DNA of 64,000 nt from Anodontia alba (GCA_964016985.1 OZ024826.1:57349735-57413734); one strand, 5' to 3'; counted from the stretch's first letter, positions 31,831 to 43,614 are shown. Numbers and translations: made by a program. The notes: generated by a model not told the origin, from the letters alone.

Positions 31831-32232
31831 ATATAAAAAGGCAGTGTTGAAACAGGGCATGTTAACTCCTTATCCGCCAAGTCCTAACAGTCAAACAAAA
31901 ACATTTTACTGCCTGTTGGTGTGTCTAAAACTGCTGAAAAAGTGGCAAACAGTGAAATCCTGATCAGCAGCCACAGACTGCGGCTTCATATCAGGGTCTA
32001 CACAGTTCAGGCCTGTATGTCTGAATATACAGGATAAATACAGTATTTCAACTTAATTATAATGTGTATGCGTATGTCTTGTAATGCATTTTATTTTAAT
32101 CCATAAATGCCTATAGTCTCCCAAAAATAGGACATAGCCAACTTATAGACCCAGATCGGTCTGCCATAGAGTGTGGTCTGATCACGGTCGACCTAGCCAG
32201 CCAAAGGTTTTCATTATAACAAGAATTTATGT

Positions 32233-32400
32233 AAAAGAAATAAAGCAAGAAAAACGCCTTACAGCATTATGGATGGATTTTTTAAAAAGTTAAACAAAAG
32301 GTTAACCAAAAGGTTAACCTGGGATGACGCCCGACGCCCGCCCGCCCGCCCGGACATCGCTATTTTTAAGGACGGATTTTTTTAAAACCCGTCCAAAAAG
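32233..32400 (+). mobile_element. Family 3 element with GCCC microsatellite
   Basis: AAGAAAAACGCCTTACAGCA, AGGTTAACCTGGGATGACG, CCCGCCCGCCCGCCCGG, then CATCGCTATTTTTAAGGACG. A relative with doubled left part is at 52985-53295. Confidence 0.5.
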
Positions 32401-32732
32401 TAAACCAGACTCCTCTTAAATTGAAAAAAAAAAATAAGTAGAAGAGTCCATTGGGCATTAAAAGGTTATGTTAAATAGCGAAAGAACTATTATGTTTATA
32501 TTTGAGATACGCCATAAGAAAAGGTGATCAACAAATAGCCAGATCAATATCACCCAGCCAATGTCAGTATAATAACATATGCGCCTGGGCACAGTATTTC
32601 CTGTGCACCCAGCAAAGACTCAGATCAACCTGTGCATCCACCCAGTCTGATAAGTGTTCACTGGGCAAGCTTTGTTTATTTCTGTTGCAGTTTATGGCCC
32701 AGTTAACCAATTAGGGTCATGTCGAATGTGTT

Positions 32733-32970
32733 CAGTTTACTAACCACACTTTTCCTGAGCAGCTTAGTCATCTAAGTGGTTAACCAGTATTTGTGGGCAT
32801 CTTTTTACCAGAAATTGACAACTGCCCTTCTTGAATCAGCGCAGGAGAATGACCATAGCAAATATTTCATGATCAATCTCCATGATAGAATGTTGTAGAC
32901 CGGCGGGGATCGAACACTCAACCTTCTGATCACCAGTCAAATGTGCATCTGACTCAGCCACTAGTGGCAC
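32733..32970 (-). mobile_element. tRNA-derived SINE, copy 2
   Basis: Minus-strand copy of the SINE at 833; the head (32896-32970) keeps the B box GTTCGATCCCC, the body keeps ACTGGTTAACCACTTAG. In the intron before the gene A long exon. Confidence 0.65.
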
Positions 32971-33995
32971 TCTTTGGGTAGCCAATGATCCAAAGCTTCT
33001 CCGGGTGGACAGCAAAGACTCTGTTCAGTCTACGCAGATGTGCAGGCTGATTTGTGTCTATGCTGGGCAAACATGCAATCTTGCAGGAAATGATGCACTT
33101 GGCTCAAACAGCAAACGGACCCAGAACAGTACAGTAGGTAGTGCATTTATACTCAGTAATCTTGAGTTTCTAAGCTTGCAGTGAATTTCCTGTTCATATT
33201 ACATGGCTGCATGTTGATCTGACCTTTTGCTGCCTGCATATGCCCGCAGACACCTTTTCTCAAAGCACATCTTATTATATTTTTTTGGGAGTTGCTTTGA
33301 CACAATAACTAAAAACTTCTTTGATTGCCATGCAGTTGACTCCCTCCTGTTATCTCAAACTTAAATGGATGAGAAAAATTTGAGATGACTACTTTGAAAT
33401 AAAAGAAGTTGCAACTTAAGGCATATATAGCAAATTGAACAAATATTTTGACTAAAGCTTTGAACTAACATTGTTTGAGGTAACAAGAGTCAACACTGTA
33501 AACAGGCTGACCCCACGTTTTGTGTGCCCCGGCCCCCCACCCCCTCACAACTTCCATTTCTTTTTTGCTTGGCTATTTATTCTAAATGCAGAAAGACTGA
33601 CAATATATTATCACTTATCAGAAACTGTCTGTTTCTGTCTCTGCTATCTGCAATGAGTATAAATTCAGCCCCTAGCTCTCAACTGAAATCAGTAATTGAT
33701 TCACACCCCTGCATTTAGCTGACCTTCCTAAAATCAGTTTGTATTCTAAACCTAAAAACTTAGTTAATGTCCATGTATTTTAAATTCAGCAGAGGACAAA
33801 CTGACAATATGTTTATTTTTCTCAGTAAAAGGGCTTTGACATTCCGTGCAGATCCTTTCCTTAGGAGACAATTTGCATGAAATATCTAAACCTATTTTCT
33901 TGGAAAATAAGAAATTAAATATTTCTGCTGAAATCTTTTGACCCAGCATGCTAAGAATTAAATACTAATTCTTAAGTATTCATGTTTTTTTTTAG

Positions 33996-35121
33996 GTTAT
34001 TAAAAGGTCTGTTAGAAACACTGAATCATCTGGGCCGAATGCATTTCTTCCTGTGCAAATCACAGATGGATACCTGTGTGAAGTTCATCATGCAGAGGAT
34101 GAAGAGATGACAGTTGATGACATAGAAGTGGCTGAAAACATGAAATGCAATGTAGATGAAGACAGCTACTTTAAATTAGCTGTAGAGTCTTGGACAAATG
34201 ATACAAAACAAGAAATGGATTTTGATGATGGAGAAGATGATAAACATTCTGTGAGAGAGAGCAGTGAATATCAGCGTACTGATGTACAATATAGCAGAGA
34301 TGAAGCAGAGTCTGTAGATGAAGATGGTAATACTGATGGTGTATCTATAGAGGCTCTTCGTGACAAGGTTTTGAACAACAGTGGAAGTCATAAGAGAGTA
34401 TATGATGCTGATAAGTAAAAGGAGGAGAAATTTGCTGAGCTTCTGGAAGACTTCTTGGCTGAAAATGAAGATCTGCCACCTGAGATTAGAGATGATATTT
34501 GGGACATGCTTACAAATGTCAGTAAGACTGTTCAAGAAGAGAAGGCACGACAGGTAGCTGATAGCTTGACAGAATACTCTTCAGACAAAAATGATGAATT
34601 TGTTAGTGGATCTGAGAGACGAGCTGACTCTGATCTGATGCTTGATGTAAGGCAGACACCTGTTTATGGGGATTCTGAGAGACCAGTTGACAAATACCTT
34701 GTGCAAAAAGTTGCTAGGAAGACTTCAGATAATAGAGAATTTCAGACATCAGCTGATGCAGATCTGGCACTGCTTGCTAGGAAAGAAATGCCACGCAATA
34801 TAGAGTATGAAAACTCAGTTGAAGAAGTTCTCATGCAACAAGCAAATACATCAGGTACATGTAGTAGAGAGAATGTGAATCCAACTGATACAGACTTGTT
34901 GATGGTTGCCGCAAGAGGGATACCACCTAAAATAGAGTCCAACAGCTCATCTGACACAGATGTGGTAGTTATTAAAGGTAAAAAAGTGTCAGATCAAATA
35001 GAATCTACAGCCTTTGGCATCACTGAGACTAAACCAAAGTTTGGTAGTATAATGGATGTTTCTGTGGAGATGGATAACACTGGAGAGACCATCTACAGTG
35101 AAATTGCTGCTTTCTTTGGCT
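33996..35121 (+). pseudogene. Gene A long acidic exon with internal stop
   Basis: 1126 nt, acceptor TTTTTTTTTAG, donor GTAAGT, phase 0 in and phase 1 out. Starts VIKRSVRNTESSGPN, then acidic (AEDEEMTVDDIEVAENMK), then the conserved helical segment FAELLEDFLAENEDLPPEI. TAA at 34416-34418 interrupts just before that segment. From 34611 to about 35010 it encodes roughly six degenerate repeats of about 22 residues (for example PTDTDLLMVAARGIPPK), ending SEIAAFFG. Confidence 0.7.
34611..35010 (+). repeat. Coding repeat array in gene A, about 22 codons per unit
   Basis: Units start near 34611, 34674, 34743, 34810, 34879 and 34938. Shared pattern: Ser/Asn-rich lead, then D-T/A-D-L, two to four hydrophobics, an R/K-K/G-x-P turn, and N/E-rich end. 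Gene C has one unit at this place before its splice donor; gene B has the same set at about 61155-61540. Confidence 0.6.
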
Positions 35122-36108
35122 GTAAGTATTTCAGCTTTTTATTTTAGTTTAATTACACAGAAAGTTTACTTATAAAATTGTTCTTGAAGGCACACATGTT
35201 TTGCGTTTGATGGTCATACTTTATGGAAGCTGGAGTACCTGGCGAAAACCAGACGTTGGATGGGCATCCACTACCCTGCCACCTGTAAGTATTGGGAACT
35301 GAACCCAGGCCGCAGTGGTTATGAAATAATATAAGCCTGGGCACAGCATTTCCTACAAGATTGCATGTGCATCTAGTTTAGACTCAGATCAGCCTGCAAA
35401 TCCACACATCCACGATCAGGCCACTGTGGGTAGCTAAGGATCCAAAGCATCTTCTGACTGTCTGTGGACTGATCAATCTGGGCATCTGCACAGGCTGAAC
35501 TGAGAGGCTGATCCAATTCTTTGCTGGGCACATATGCAGTCTTGTTGGAAATGCTGTGCTGCGGCTCATGTTACCTTCACACTTAAATGGATAAGAAAAA
35601 TTTGGGATAACTACTTTGAAATAAAAGAAGTTGCAATTTAAGCCATATATAGCAAACTAAACCAATATTTTGACTAAAATATTGAGCTAACATTGTTTGA
35701 GGTAACACTGTAAATAGGCTGACCTGACCCCTCATTTTGTGTGACCCCCTCCCCCAGCCAACTTCCTTTTTTTTTGCTTGGCGTTTTATTCTAGATGCGC
35801 AAAGACTGGCTCTAGCCTTGTAATTAATAATATCGCTTATCAGAAACTATGTCAAGGCATGATACTTCAACAAGAAATCAAAAAAGTTCAGAATCTTTTA
35901 CTTTTGATGTATATGAAATATTTTGAATCAGTTGAATTTATTATTTATGGGTCAGTATTATAACTAAACTTCTGACACACGAAATATGCCTAACTAGCTT
36001 GCTCCCAAAATAGACAATTCAGCGGTTTTCAGTTTTGTGAGTGTGTTCATTGCTCTCAAGGGTCATTCCTTGTAAAAAACTATTTACAACATGCTCATAC
36101 TGATCCAT

Positions 36109-36333
36109 TAACCCTGGTCATGCTAAAGCTCATACTGCTCCATTATCCCTGGTCATGCTAAACAAATTAAGATGCCTTGCCCACTTCTAAGTTTCAGATT
36201 ACTTGATCCAGGCTGTTGACACAAATCTACATTCTAACTGACAAACAGTGCATCCAGATCAGTTGGCTTCTAAACTGATCTGGATCTACACTGTTTTCAA
36301 AGGCAGGCTTTATCCAGGTTCAGCAGGACAGGT
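36109..36333. mobile_element. TTAA/CCCTTGTCC MITE, copy e
   Basis: Degenerate, with a duplicated left end (ATCCCTGGTCATGCTAAA). Shared with the gene B unit (62382-62622), hence older than the duplication. Confidence 0.55.
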
Positions 36334-36588
36334 TAATATCATATCATTGCTGTTCTTGCCAAAAAAAGGTCAACATCATAGAATTTGAAATTTTGTTAAC
36401 ATTTGCAAAACGTTTGTATGAATCTCTTTCTGTCCATATTTCTTGATATCTTTTTTGAAGTTGTTGACCTCTGCATATGCTGCTACAAGATGCACAATGA
36501 TCAACTGGCATGATATTGCTGGAACAAACCCCAAGGTCAAGGTTAAATACTTTGAAAATAGTGTAGAGGATGTCAAGGAAGAGCCACA

Positions 36589-36905
36589 ATCTCAGAACAT
36601 AGCCTTCAATATGACATCTCAAAACATAGCCTACCAATGATATCTCAGAACATAGCCTACCAATGACATCTCAGAACATAGCCTACCAATGACATCTCAG
36701 AACATAGCCTACCAATGACATCTCAGAACATACCCTATCAATTACATCTCAGAACATACCCTACCAATGATATCTCAGAACATACCCTACCAATGACATC
36801 TCAGAACATAGCCTATCAATTACATCTCAGAACATACCCTACCAATGATATCTCAGAACATAGGTTACCAATGACATCTCAGAACATAGCCTAACAATGA
36901 CATCA
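36589..36905 (+). repeat. 26-bp minisatellite, gene A
   Basis: About twelve copies of ACATCTCAGAACATAGCCTA plus CCAATG, with TAG/TAC and CCAATGA/TCAATTA variants that form a higher-order pattern. Gene B has only about three copies (62889-62970). Confidence 0.8.
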
Positions 36906-37496
36906 AGGGGAAAGCAAACAACCATGACAGACAGTACATATGCCACAAACCAAAGAAAAGCAAAGCAACCAACTTCCAAAATCTGCATTCTCTTTGCCAG
37001 TAGCACTGGCTGGGGTATACACGAGTGCTTACCTATTAGCTTTATTGGTAGTGAATGCCTACCTACTTGCTTTATCTGATATTGCTCAATATAAGCAAAA
37101 AGCATGCACATTTATAAGTGTCTCCCTAATCTGACTTGTCATTTATGCAAACTAGGCTACACAGTATTGTGCATTTAATTTGCATCATTCTAAAGTTATC
37201 AGATAGTAACTACTCACTGCTACATGAAAAAAAATGTACTTGTAAAACACATTAACAGTAAAACTCCACAGCTGCCTGCATGTCCATGCAGATCAATGTC
37301 TCTCTATATTTGCTGATTTACTTTATAGGACCATAATTCTATAATAGAAAATGATTCAGTAAGCCAGCAATGAAGGTCTTGATCAGCCTGCATGGATTAG
37401 TCAACCTTATTTTAACTGCTCATGCTTTGAGATGTAGTAATTGACTGTAAAATAATTGGACCATTTATAACCTAATATTGGGAGACCTCAACTCCT

Positions 37497-37762
37497 TACC
37501 ATACTGGTCCTGAAATTTGAACAACTCCATTTGACTATCCTATACTGGTCCTGAAATTTGAACAACTCTATTTGACTATCCTATACTGTTCCTGACTGGT
37601 CCTGAAATTTGAACAACTCCATTTGACTATCCTATACTGGTCCTGAAATTTGAACAACTCCATTTGACTATCCTATACTGGTCCTGAAATTTGAACAGCT
37701 CCATTTGACTATCCCATACTGGTTCTGAAATTTGAACAACTCCATTTGACTATCTGCTGAAC
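37497..37762 (+). repeat. 41-bp minisatellite
   Basis: About six units of CTATACTGGTCCTGAAATTT and GAACAACTCCATTTGACTATC; one unit is partially duplicated (CCTGACTGGTCCTG). In the last intron of gene A. Confidence 0.8.
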
Positions 37763-37897
37763 TGCTGAATGAATAACAAACAATGTAGCTACTGATCAGA
37801 TGCCACATTATGTTGTGTCTGATCTGATCTACACTGTTTACTCAAGTCTGCCTGAATAATTATGGTAACTGTGGAATGATCTATTTCATGGAAATGC

Positions 37898-38099
37898 TAA
37901 TCATTGTCATGCTGAATAAATTAAGATGCAACACCCACTTCCAATTTTCAGCCAATCAGATTATTTGACCCAGGTTGTTGATATAAATTCACATACCAAA
38001 TGACAAACAGTGCATCCAGATCAGAAGCCAACTGATCTGGATCTACATTGTTTGCAAAGGCTGGGTATATCCCGGGTTCAGCAGGACAATTAAGGGTTA
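37898..38099. mobile_element. TTAA/CCCTTGTCC MITE, copy f
   Basis: Directly upstream of the gene A terminal exon; ends CAGCAGGACAATTAAGGGTTAA. Confidence 0.6.
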
Positions 38100-38160
38100 A
38101 AGGCTCAGAATAAATTCATTTCAATGCATGTTTCTTAATGAAGTTTCTACTTGTTTTCAG

Positions 38161-38237
38161 ATGACGGTTATGGTGATTTCTTGACATATACTGAAGATCA
38201 TAGATTAGATGAAGTTTTACCAGGAGAGACAAATTAA
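38161..38237 (+). CDS. Gene A terminal exon
   Basis: Acceptor CTTGTTTTCAG; phase 1 matches the donor at 35121. Encodes YDGYGDFLTYTEDHRLDEVL then PGETN and TAA. The matching exon of gene B would lie near 64.7 kb, past the window; that of gene C was not found. Confidence 0.6.
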
Positions 38238-38239
38238 CT

Positions 38240-39334
38240 GAGCCACGTGTATCAACAATTTTTAACGACTATAAGAAACAAATAGAATTATTATCATTGA
38301 GTGCATCAGCTTTAATGCTCTGCATGTTGGGTAAAACATTCAGCAGATGACACTTTTCAACATTTTTATTTTTCCAAGAAAATAGCTTTTCACATTTTGT
38401 ACAAATTGTGTCTTTAGGAGATAACTCACATGAAATGTCCAATCCTGTTTTTTTAGAAAAGTATCACCAATATTTTTTCTGCTGAATTTGCCTAAAGTGT
38501 TATTACAACAAACTGTTTTACTTGATTCAGTAACCATTATCCAAAGCACTTTCTGGGCAAATTCGGCAGACAACAAATTGATTTTTTTATTTTCCCAGGA
38601 AATGAGGTTAACATTTCCTACAAATTACCTCCTTAGGAGATAATTTGCATGTCAAACATTGTCTTCTCGGAAAAATAAGAAATATATATTTTTATATAGC
38701 GCCTGCAAACATTTTACCCGGCAAAGTAAAGTTAATGAATCCAGGCTTTAAAATACAGGAGGCTATTATTTTATTTATTTTTTTTAAATAAATCAGAGCT
38801 ATATTGGAAGGTATTGAAGTTTATTTAACCTTTTCAAATTTATGGACAAATTCAGCAGAGGACACATTGGTAAAGTTTTTCTTATGTGTCTCACAAATAG
38901 GCTCTAAAATTTCATGCAAATTGTCTCCATATGAGCCCATTTTCTGGGAAAAATAATGAAAAAAATATTTCAAGGTGTCGTCTGCTGAATTGTTTATCCA
39001 GAATGCAAAGTGATAATTATGTAGTCTGGCTGCATTTTCCAGACGTCAAGTAAATGCCCATTTACCTTTTCTGTGCAATAACTGTGATCATGTATTTGTA
39101 CCACAGCTTAAGAAAATATGCCCTGTAATATTACCGTATTCGACCTAATTACCGCACATACCCCTAAAAGCGCTCAGTGAAGCAATTCCGTAGTCTTCAG
39201 ATTACAGCCAGTGTAGTTTTTGTTTACTTCTTTATAAAGGCATATGTTGTGGGTACCCATTTGAATTGCATCAACTTGTCAATGCAATTCAAATGAGTAC
39301 CCACAACATATGCTTTTATAAAGAAAATCAGAAG

Positions 39335-39367
<33 letters not shown>

Positions 39368-39972
39368 ATCGCATAACCATCATTAGATAAGTCCTTCGCT
39401 GATCTTTTTTAAGTGTACTCTTAGTATAAGTGGATACATATTTTACCACAAATTGTCCCAGTAATTTTGAAAAACCTACGTAAAGTGCATGGTGCTGTAA
39501 TTGTGTCAAATAAGGTATGTTCAGCTAGAACTTGGAAGCATCATGCTCTTTCAGCGCTGTCAGAGGACTTTCTTGGTTCACCAATACATTCTATAGTATC
39601 CAATGACTTTGAAAGCAAATAACGGAGGCCCTGTGCAGACTGTGTGGATATGCAAGCTGATCTGGGCCTTTGTTGTCTGCCTAGACAAGAAAGAACCTTT
39701 TCTCAGGCTGCTGCTGAGATGTGCCAAAATCATGAAAATCTATCTTGCCAACTTGCCATTGTTTCTAAGCCATGATTACATAAAATGTTAACAGTACTAG
39801 CGATAACCTTTGTTTTCTTTAGCATAACCGCGCAATAAACAGTAAAATTCCGCTATTAAGACCATGTTTGGTACTGCCTGGAGAAGTGGTCTTATTAGCA
39901 GGGTGGTCTTAATATTGGATGCACAACGTTGCTCCATAAAAGGTGTTTTTTTAACCAATAAAACCTGAAACG
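38240..39972. other. Downstream of gene A
   Basis: Consecutive GCAAATTGTCTCC hairpins (38330, 38555, 38855), a GTATTCGACC MITE (39130-39520) and AT-rich DNA. No ORF with coding character. Confidence 0.5.
39130..39520. mobile_element. GTATTCGACCTAATTACCGC MITE, copy 2
   Basis: CCGTATTCGACCTAATTACC start, central hairpin TTGTGGGTACCCATTTGAAT, 36-bp poly-A, end GTGTCAAATAAGGTA. Confidence 0.6.
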
Positions 39973-41277
39973 ATAATACCCTGCCATTATCATGTTGTGG
40001 ACAGATAACTCCGTCAAAAAATGACGAAATTTGTCAATGCGCCGTCCCAAAGCAGATGTCCACAATACCAACGCACATATTAAATTTGGTGAAAATCCAT
40101 TGAGATTTACTCAAGTTATTGTCCTGAAAGTAAAATACGGATGTATTGCAGGCAGATAACTCTGTCCGAAATAGACGAAATTGCTCATTAGCATTCCCAA
40201 AACAGATGTCGACAATATCAATACACATAGCAAGTTTGGTGAAAACCCACTGATATTTACTAGAGTTATCGTCCAGAAATTAAAATACGGACGTGTCATG
40301 GGTAGATAACTGTCAAAAATTGACGAAATATGCCCATCAGCAATCCCAAAGCAGATCTCAACAATATCAATGCACACACCAAGTTTGGTGAAAATTCATT
40401 GATATTTACTGATGTCATCATCCGGAAATGAAAATACAGACCTACAGCGGGTAGATTACTCTGTCAAAAATTGACGAAATATGCCCATCAGCAATCCCAA
40501 AGCAGATCTCAACAATATCAATGCACACACCAAGTTTGGTGAAAATTCATTGATATTTACTGAAGTCATCATCTGGAAATGAAAATACAGACCTACAGCG
40601 GGTAGATTACTCTGTCAAAAATTGACGAAATATGCCCATCAGCAATCCCAAAACAGATCTCAACAATATCAATGCACACACCAAGTTTCGTGAAAATTCA
40701 TTGATATTTACTGAAGTCATCATCTGGAAATGAAAATACAGACCTGTAGCGGGTAGATTACTCTGTCAAAAATTGACGAAATATGCCCATCAGCAATCCC
40801 AAAAAAAACAGATCTCAACAATATCAATGCACACACCAAGTTTGGTGAAAATTCATTGATATTTACTGAAGTCGTCATCCGGAAATGAAAATACAGACCT
40901 GTAGCGGGTAGATTACTCTGTCAAAAATTGACGAAATATGCCCATCAGCAATCCCAAAACAGATCTCAACAATATCAATGCACACACCAAGTTTGGTGAA
41001 AATTCATTGATATTTACTGAAGTAATCATCCGGAAATGAAAATAGAGACCTGTCGCGGGCAGATAACTCTGTCAAAAATCGGCGAAATTTGCCCATTAAC
41101 AATCCGAATCCAGATCTCCACAATATCAATGCACACACCAAGTTTGGTGAAAATCCATTGACCTTTACTCAAGTTATCGTCCGGAAACGAAAATAAGGAC
41201 GGACGGACGGGCGGTCACATGGACAGCCAGCGTGATACCATAATACCCCGCCACTATCGTATGGCAGGGTATAAAAA
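39973..41277 (-). mobile_element. Tandem-core element, family 1, copy 2 (about 8 cores)
   Basis: Reverse orientation of the family at 18216: about eight cores of roughly 150-160 bp (AAATATGCCCATCAGCAATC, ACACCAAGTTTGGTGAAAA), then GGACGGACGGACGGGCGG and the end CGTATGGCAGGGTATAAAA. The middle cores are more alike than the outer ones, implying recent local amplification. Confidence 0.7.
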
Positions 41278-42098
41278 GTACTGATATTTTCCTTTTTTCT
41301 TAACAAATATTATATTGTGGGTACTCATTAGAAGTACCTCAGTGAGGAACTTCTAATGGGTACCCACAACATATGTTTGCAGAGAAATAAGAAAAATATT
41401 ATCTCTTTCATCTGGAGCCATGTATAACAAAGAAAACACCATTTGAGACTGGGAAAACTGGTCTTAATAGCAGTAGTCTTGATTTTCGAGTGGTCTTACT
41501 GGTGGGATTTTACTGTATACCCCTATAAATACAGTATCGTATTAATTCTAAATATTTGGACACCCTATCCCCTCATCATACTTGTATTAATATTTGAACA
41601 AGTCCATTTTGCTCCCTGCTGATGTGTCTACAAAGTGCTGGATGAGTTAATTGCAAACAGTGTAGACACTCAGGGGCAGATCAAGAAGGATTCGATTTAA
41701 TTATATTACTCTATGTATTCGGACAGACAGGCCTCAGAAAACATTGTAGACCCAGATCAGATGCCACAGAACGAGGCGTTTGATCGGGATCTACACTGTT
41801 TGTCACTCACCCAGCAATGCACAGACATTCACAGATAGTAAAATGGACTTGTTGAAGAGAAGTATAAGGAAAAGTGTCCCAAATTTATCAAATGTATCCA
41901 AAATTTCCCATGAAAATGGAATTATGAGTCAATTAGGGGTTCAAATAAACCCCGATCCCCTATGAATCCACCCCTGACACTGTGCTCTGCAGTGCTGGAG
42001 CAGAGTCTTAATTGATCAGGTCTATCTGACCCAATACTAAGAGTTAACACGGTTTATTCCAATGTTATAAGTGTTCGGAATTGCTGTTTGTTTTGAAA

Positions 42099-42435
42099 TA
42101 TAGTCGATTCTCGTTATCTTGACTTCGCTTATCTTGAATAAAGGCTTATCTCAAAGTGAAAATCTGGTTCTTTTTTTCAACATGGGAATCTAACAACAGG
42201 AAACAAGATATTGTGAAAATGAGGAGAAATTGCTCCTAAGGAGCAATTTCTTCTCTTTTCCACCTAATCTTAAATAAAACTCTAACTTCAGGAGTCAAAT
42301 TACATATTCATATGTGAAATGTGGTTGTTCGATTTATTTTTTTTTTCTCATTTCTGCTAATCTGATATGTCCAGGTACCGATATCTCAAAGTATTTCAGA
42401 GAGTCCTTGGACTACGAGATAACAAGTCGACTATA
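42099..42435. mobile_element. pogo/Tigger-like MITE, copy 2
   Basis: Same element in inverted orientation: starts TATAGTCGATTCTCGTTATC, ends ATAACAAGTCGACTATA, with the GGAGCAATTTC hairpin in the middle. Confidence 0.6.
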
Positions 42436-42439
42436 CTTT

Positions 42440-42567
42440 GAACGTGGAGGAAGAGTTTACAAATTGTGTACACTTACAGGAGCAGACATACTCGTATATA
42501 ATGTTCATGTTCGCCCTATAGTGATTGTTCAAGATCTTCCGTGTAAAGAAAAAATAACAAAAAACTA
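42440..42567 (+). other. Exon-like ORF fragment
   Basis: ERGGRVYKLCTLTGADILVY followed by NVHVRPIVIVQDLPCKEK, then a stop. Sits right after a pogo-like MITE. The LCTLTGADILV stretch loosely recalls the LSTLTGTQVLL part of MADS-box domains, but nothing else supports that. May be a gene fragment. Confidence 0.2.
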
Positions 42568-42850
42568 AATTAAAGAAAAATCTGAAATTTTCTTTACCAC
42601 TATTCTGTGGTTTACCATAACATTTTTTTATGTGAAATATCTTGAAAAATTGCTTTCATGACAAAATAAACACTATGTATGCCTGTCTTGTATAGGTACA
42701 TTAAGTTTGTCAACTCTTCTCTTGCTTTAAAAATAAAGTGATTATGAGCATTTCTACCATCTGAATCTATATACTAGAATACATACTTTAACGCAGTAGA
42801 ATATGTTCGTCGTATCATTTCCTGAAACAAGCAGAGAAACTGCAAATCAG

Positions 42851-43075
42851 GGCCCAGTTGTTCAAAGCATTGTAAGCTTAACGAGCTTCTTAATGACAAA
42901 CTTGTTAACTGTTGTAGCTAATGTTTTTTTTCCAAAACATTGATATTTTTGCTGTAAAAATGTGAATAGCTTTTGCAATGCTCACATTTTTCAGCAAAAA
43001 ATATCAATGTATTTGCCATATTGCAAGATAGAAATTTTAATATCATGTTAGCTAACATTTTCATTAAGTTTCCAG
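42851..43075. mobile_element. GTTGTTCAAA MITE, partial
   Basis: GGGCCCAGTTGTTCAAAGC start, GTGAATAGCTTTTGCAATGC hairpin region, no clear right terminus. Confidence 0.55.
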
Positions 43076-43193
43076 TTTAATGCTTTCACAGAAAATATTT
43101 TCCTTGAAATATATGCAGAATTCAAAGTTCTAGAAAACTGACACGTCAGCTAAGACACTGCAAGTGACCCTGCATACACAGTATATCGCAAAT

Positions 43194-43452
43194 CATCACG
43201 AAAACATACCTATAATATAATATATATAGTAAAACTGGGGTTTACAGGGGTATACATTATTTTTCGTATTTCTGTACAAAAACATAGATTGTGGGTGTTC
43301 GTTAGAAGCGCCCCGGCGAGGCCGGTTCTAACGAGTACCCACAATCTATGTTTTATGCAGAAATATGAAAAATATCAGAATTCTTATCTGAAAACTTTCA
43401 GTTTTTGGTGGTGAAATTTTCAACATATTTACATAGGCGTGTTTTCATAATG
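43194..43452. mobile_element. ACGAAAAC MITE, copy 8
   Basis: Both ends present. Flanked on each side by a ~59-bp imperfect direct repeat (43134-43192 and 43454-43511, GAAAACTGACA...GTCAGCTAAG), far longer than any transposon target duplication. Confidence 0.7.
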
Positions 43453-43522
43453 GAAAACTGACAAGTCAGCTAAGACACTGCGGTGACCCTGCATACAAAG
43501 TACATCACAATTAAATTTACAG

Positions 43523-43614
43523 AAGAAAGAAGACAAAGTATTGCAGAGCAATCCAAAATCCCCCACCAGAACCCTGTGTCCAAATGTAGTCCGCCTAAGC
43601 CCCAAGACAAAAAG
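43523..43614 (+). other. Possible exon (low confidence)
   Basis: Acceptor AAATTTACAG and donor AAAAGGTAAAT bound 92 nt coding ERRQSIAEQSKIPHQNPVSK then CSPPKPQDKK. Style (short, basic/proline-rich, GTAAAT donor) resembles the gene A/B small exons but the sequence is not homologous. Confidence 0.25.

Larger units (their letters stand above)
25202..38237 (+). pseudogene. Gene A: paralogue of gene C, probably disrupted
   Basis: Plus-strand exons at 25202-25235, 25457-25518, 29234-29359, 30624-30737, 33996-35121 and 38161-38237, with consistent GT/AG sites and phases. The only lesion seen is a TAA at 34416-34418 inside the long exon, where gene C has a serine codon; the frame stays open for another 234 codons afterwards. 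A is therefore a young pseudogene, a truncated acidic protein of about 279 residues, or a gene read past the stop. It lacks the ETWW exon of C. Introns are packed with MITEs and one tandem-core element. The whole segment is duplicated as gene B. Confidence 0.6.
19857..38240 (+). repeat. Segmental duplication, left copy (gene A unit)
   Basis: Blocks throughout match 45880-63400 in the same order: the 20.1/46.1 kb stretch, promoter cassettes, all exons, the 27.3/53.5 kb MITE, the intron hairpins, the 36.6/62.9 kb minisatellite. Indels between copies are mostly single transposon insertions. Confidence 0.7.

Noticed and set aside
34176..34535. 119-codon minus-strand ORF rich in I/L/S
   Set aside because: Antisense of the gene A acidic exon; codon pattern and conservation belong to the plus strand.
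42440..42567. A MADS-box domain
   Set aside because: Only a ~12-residue resemblance, with no basic N-terminal half and a transposon immediately upstream.
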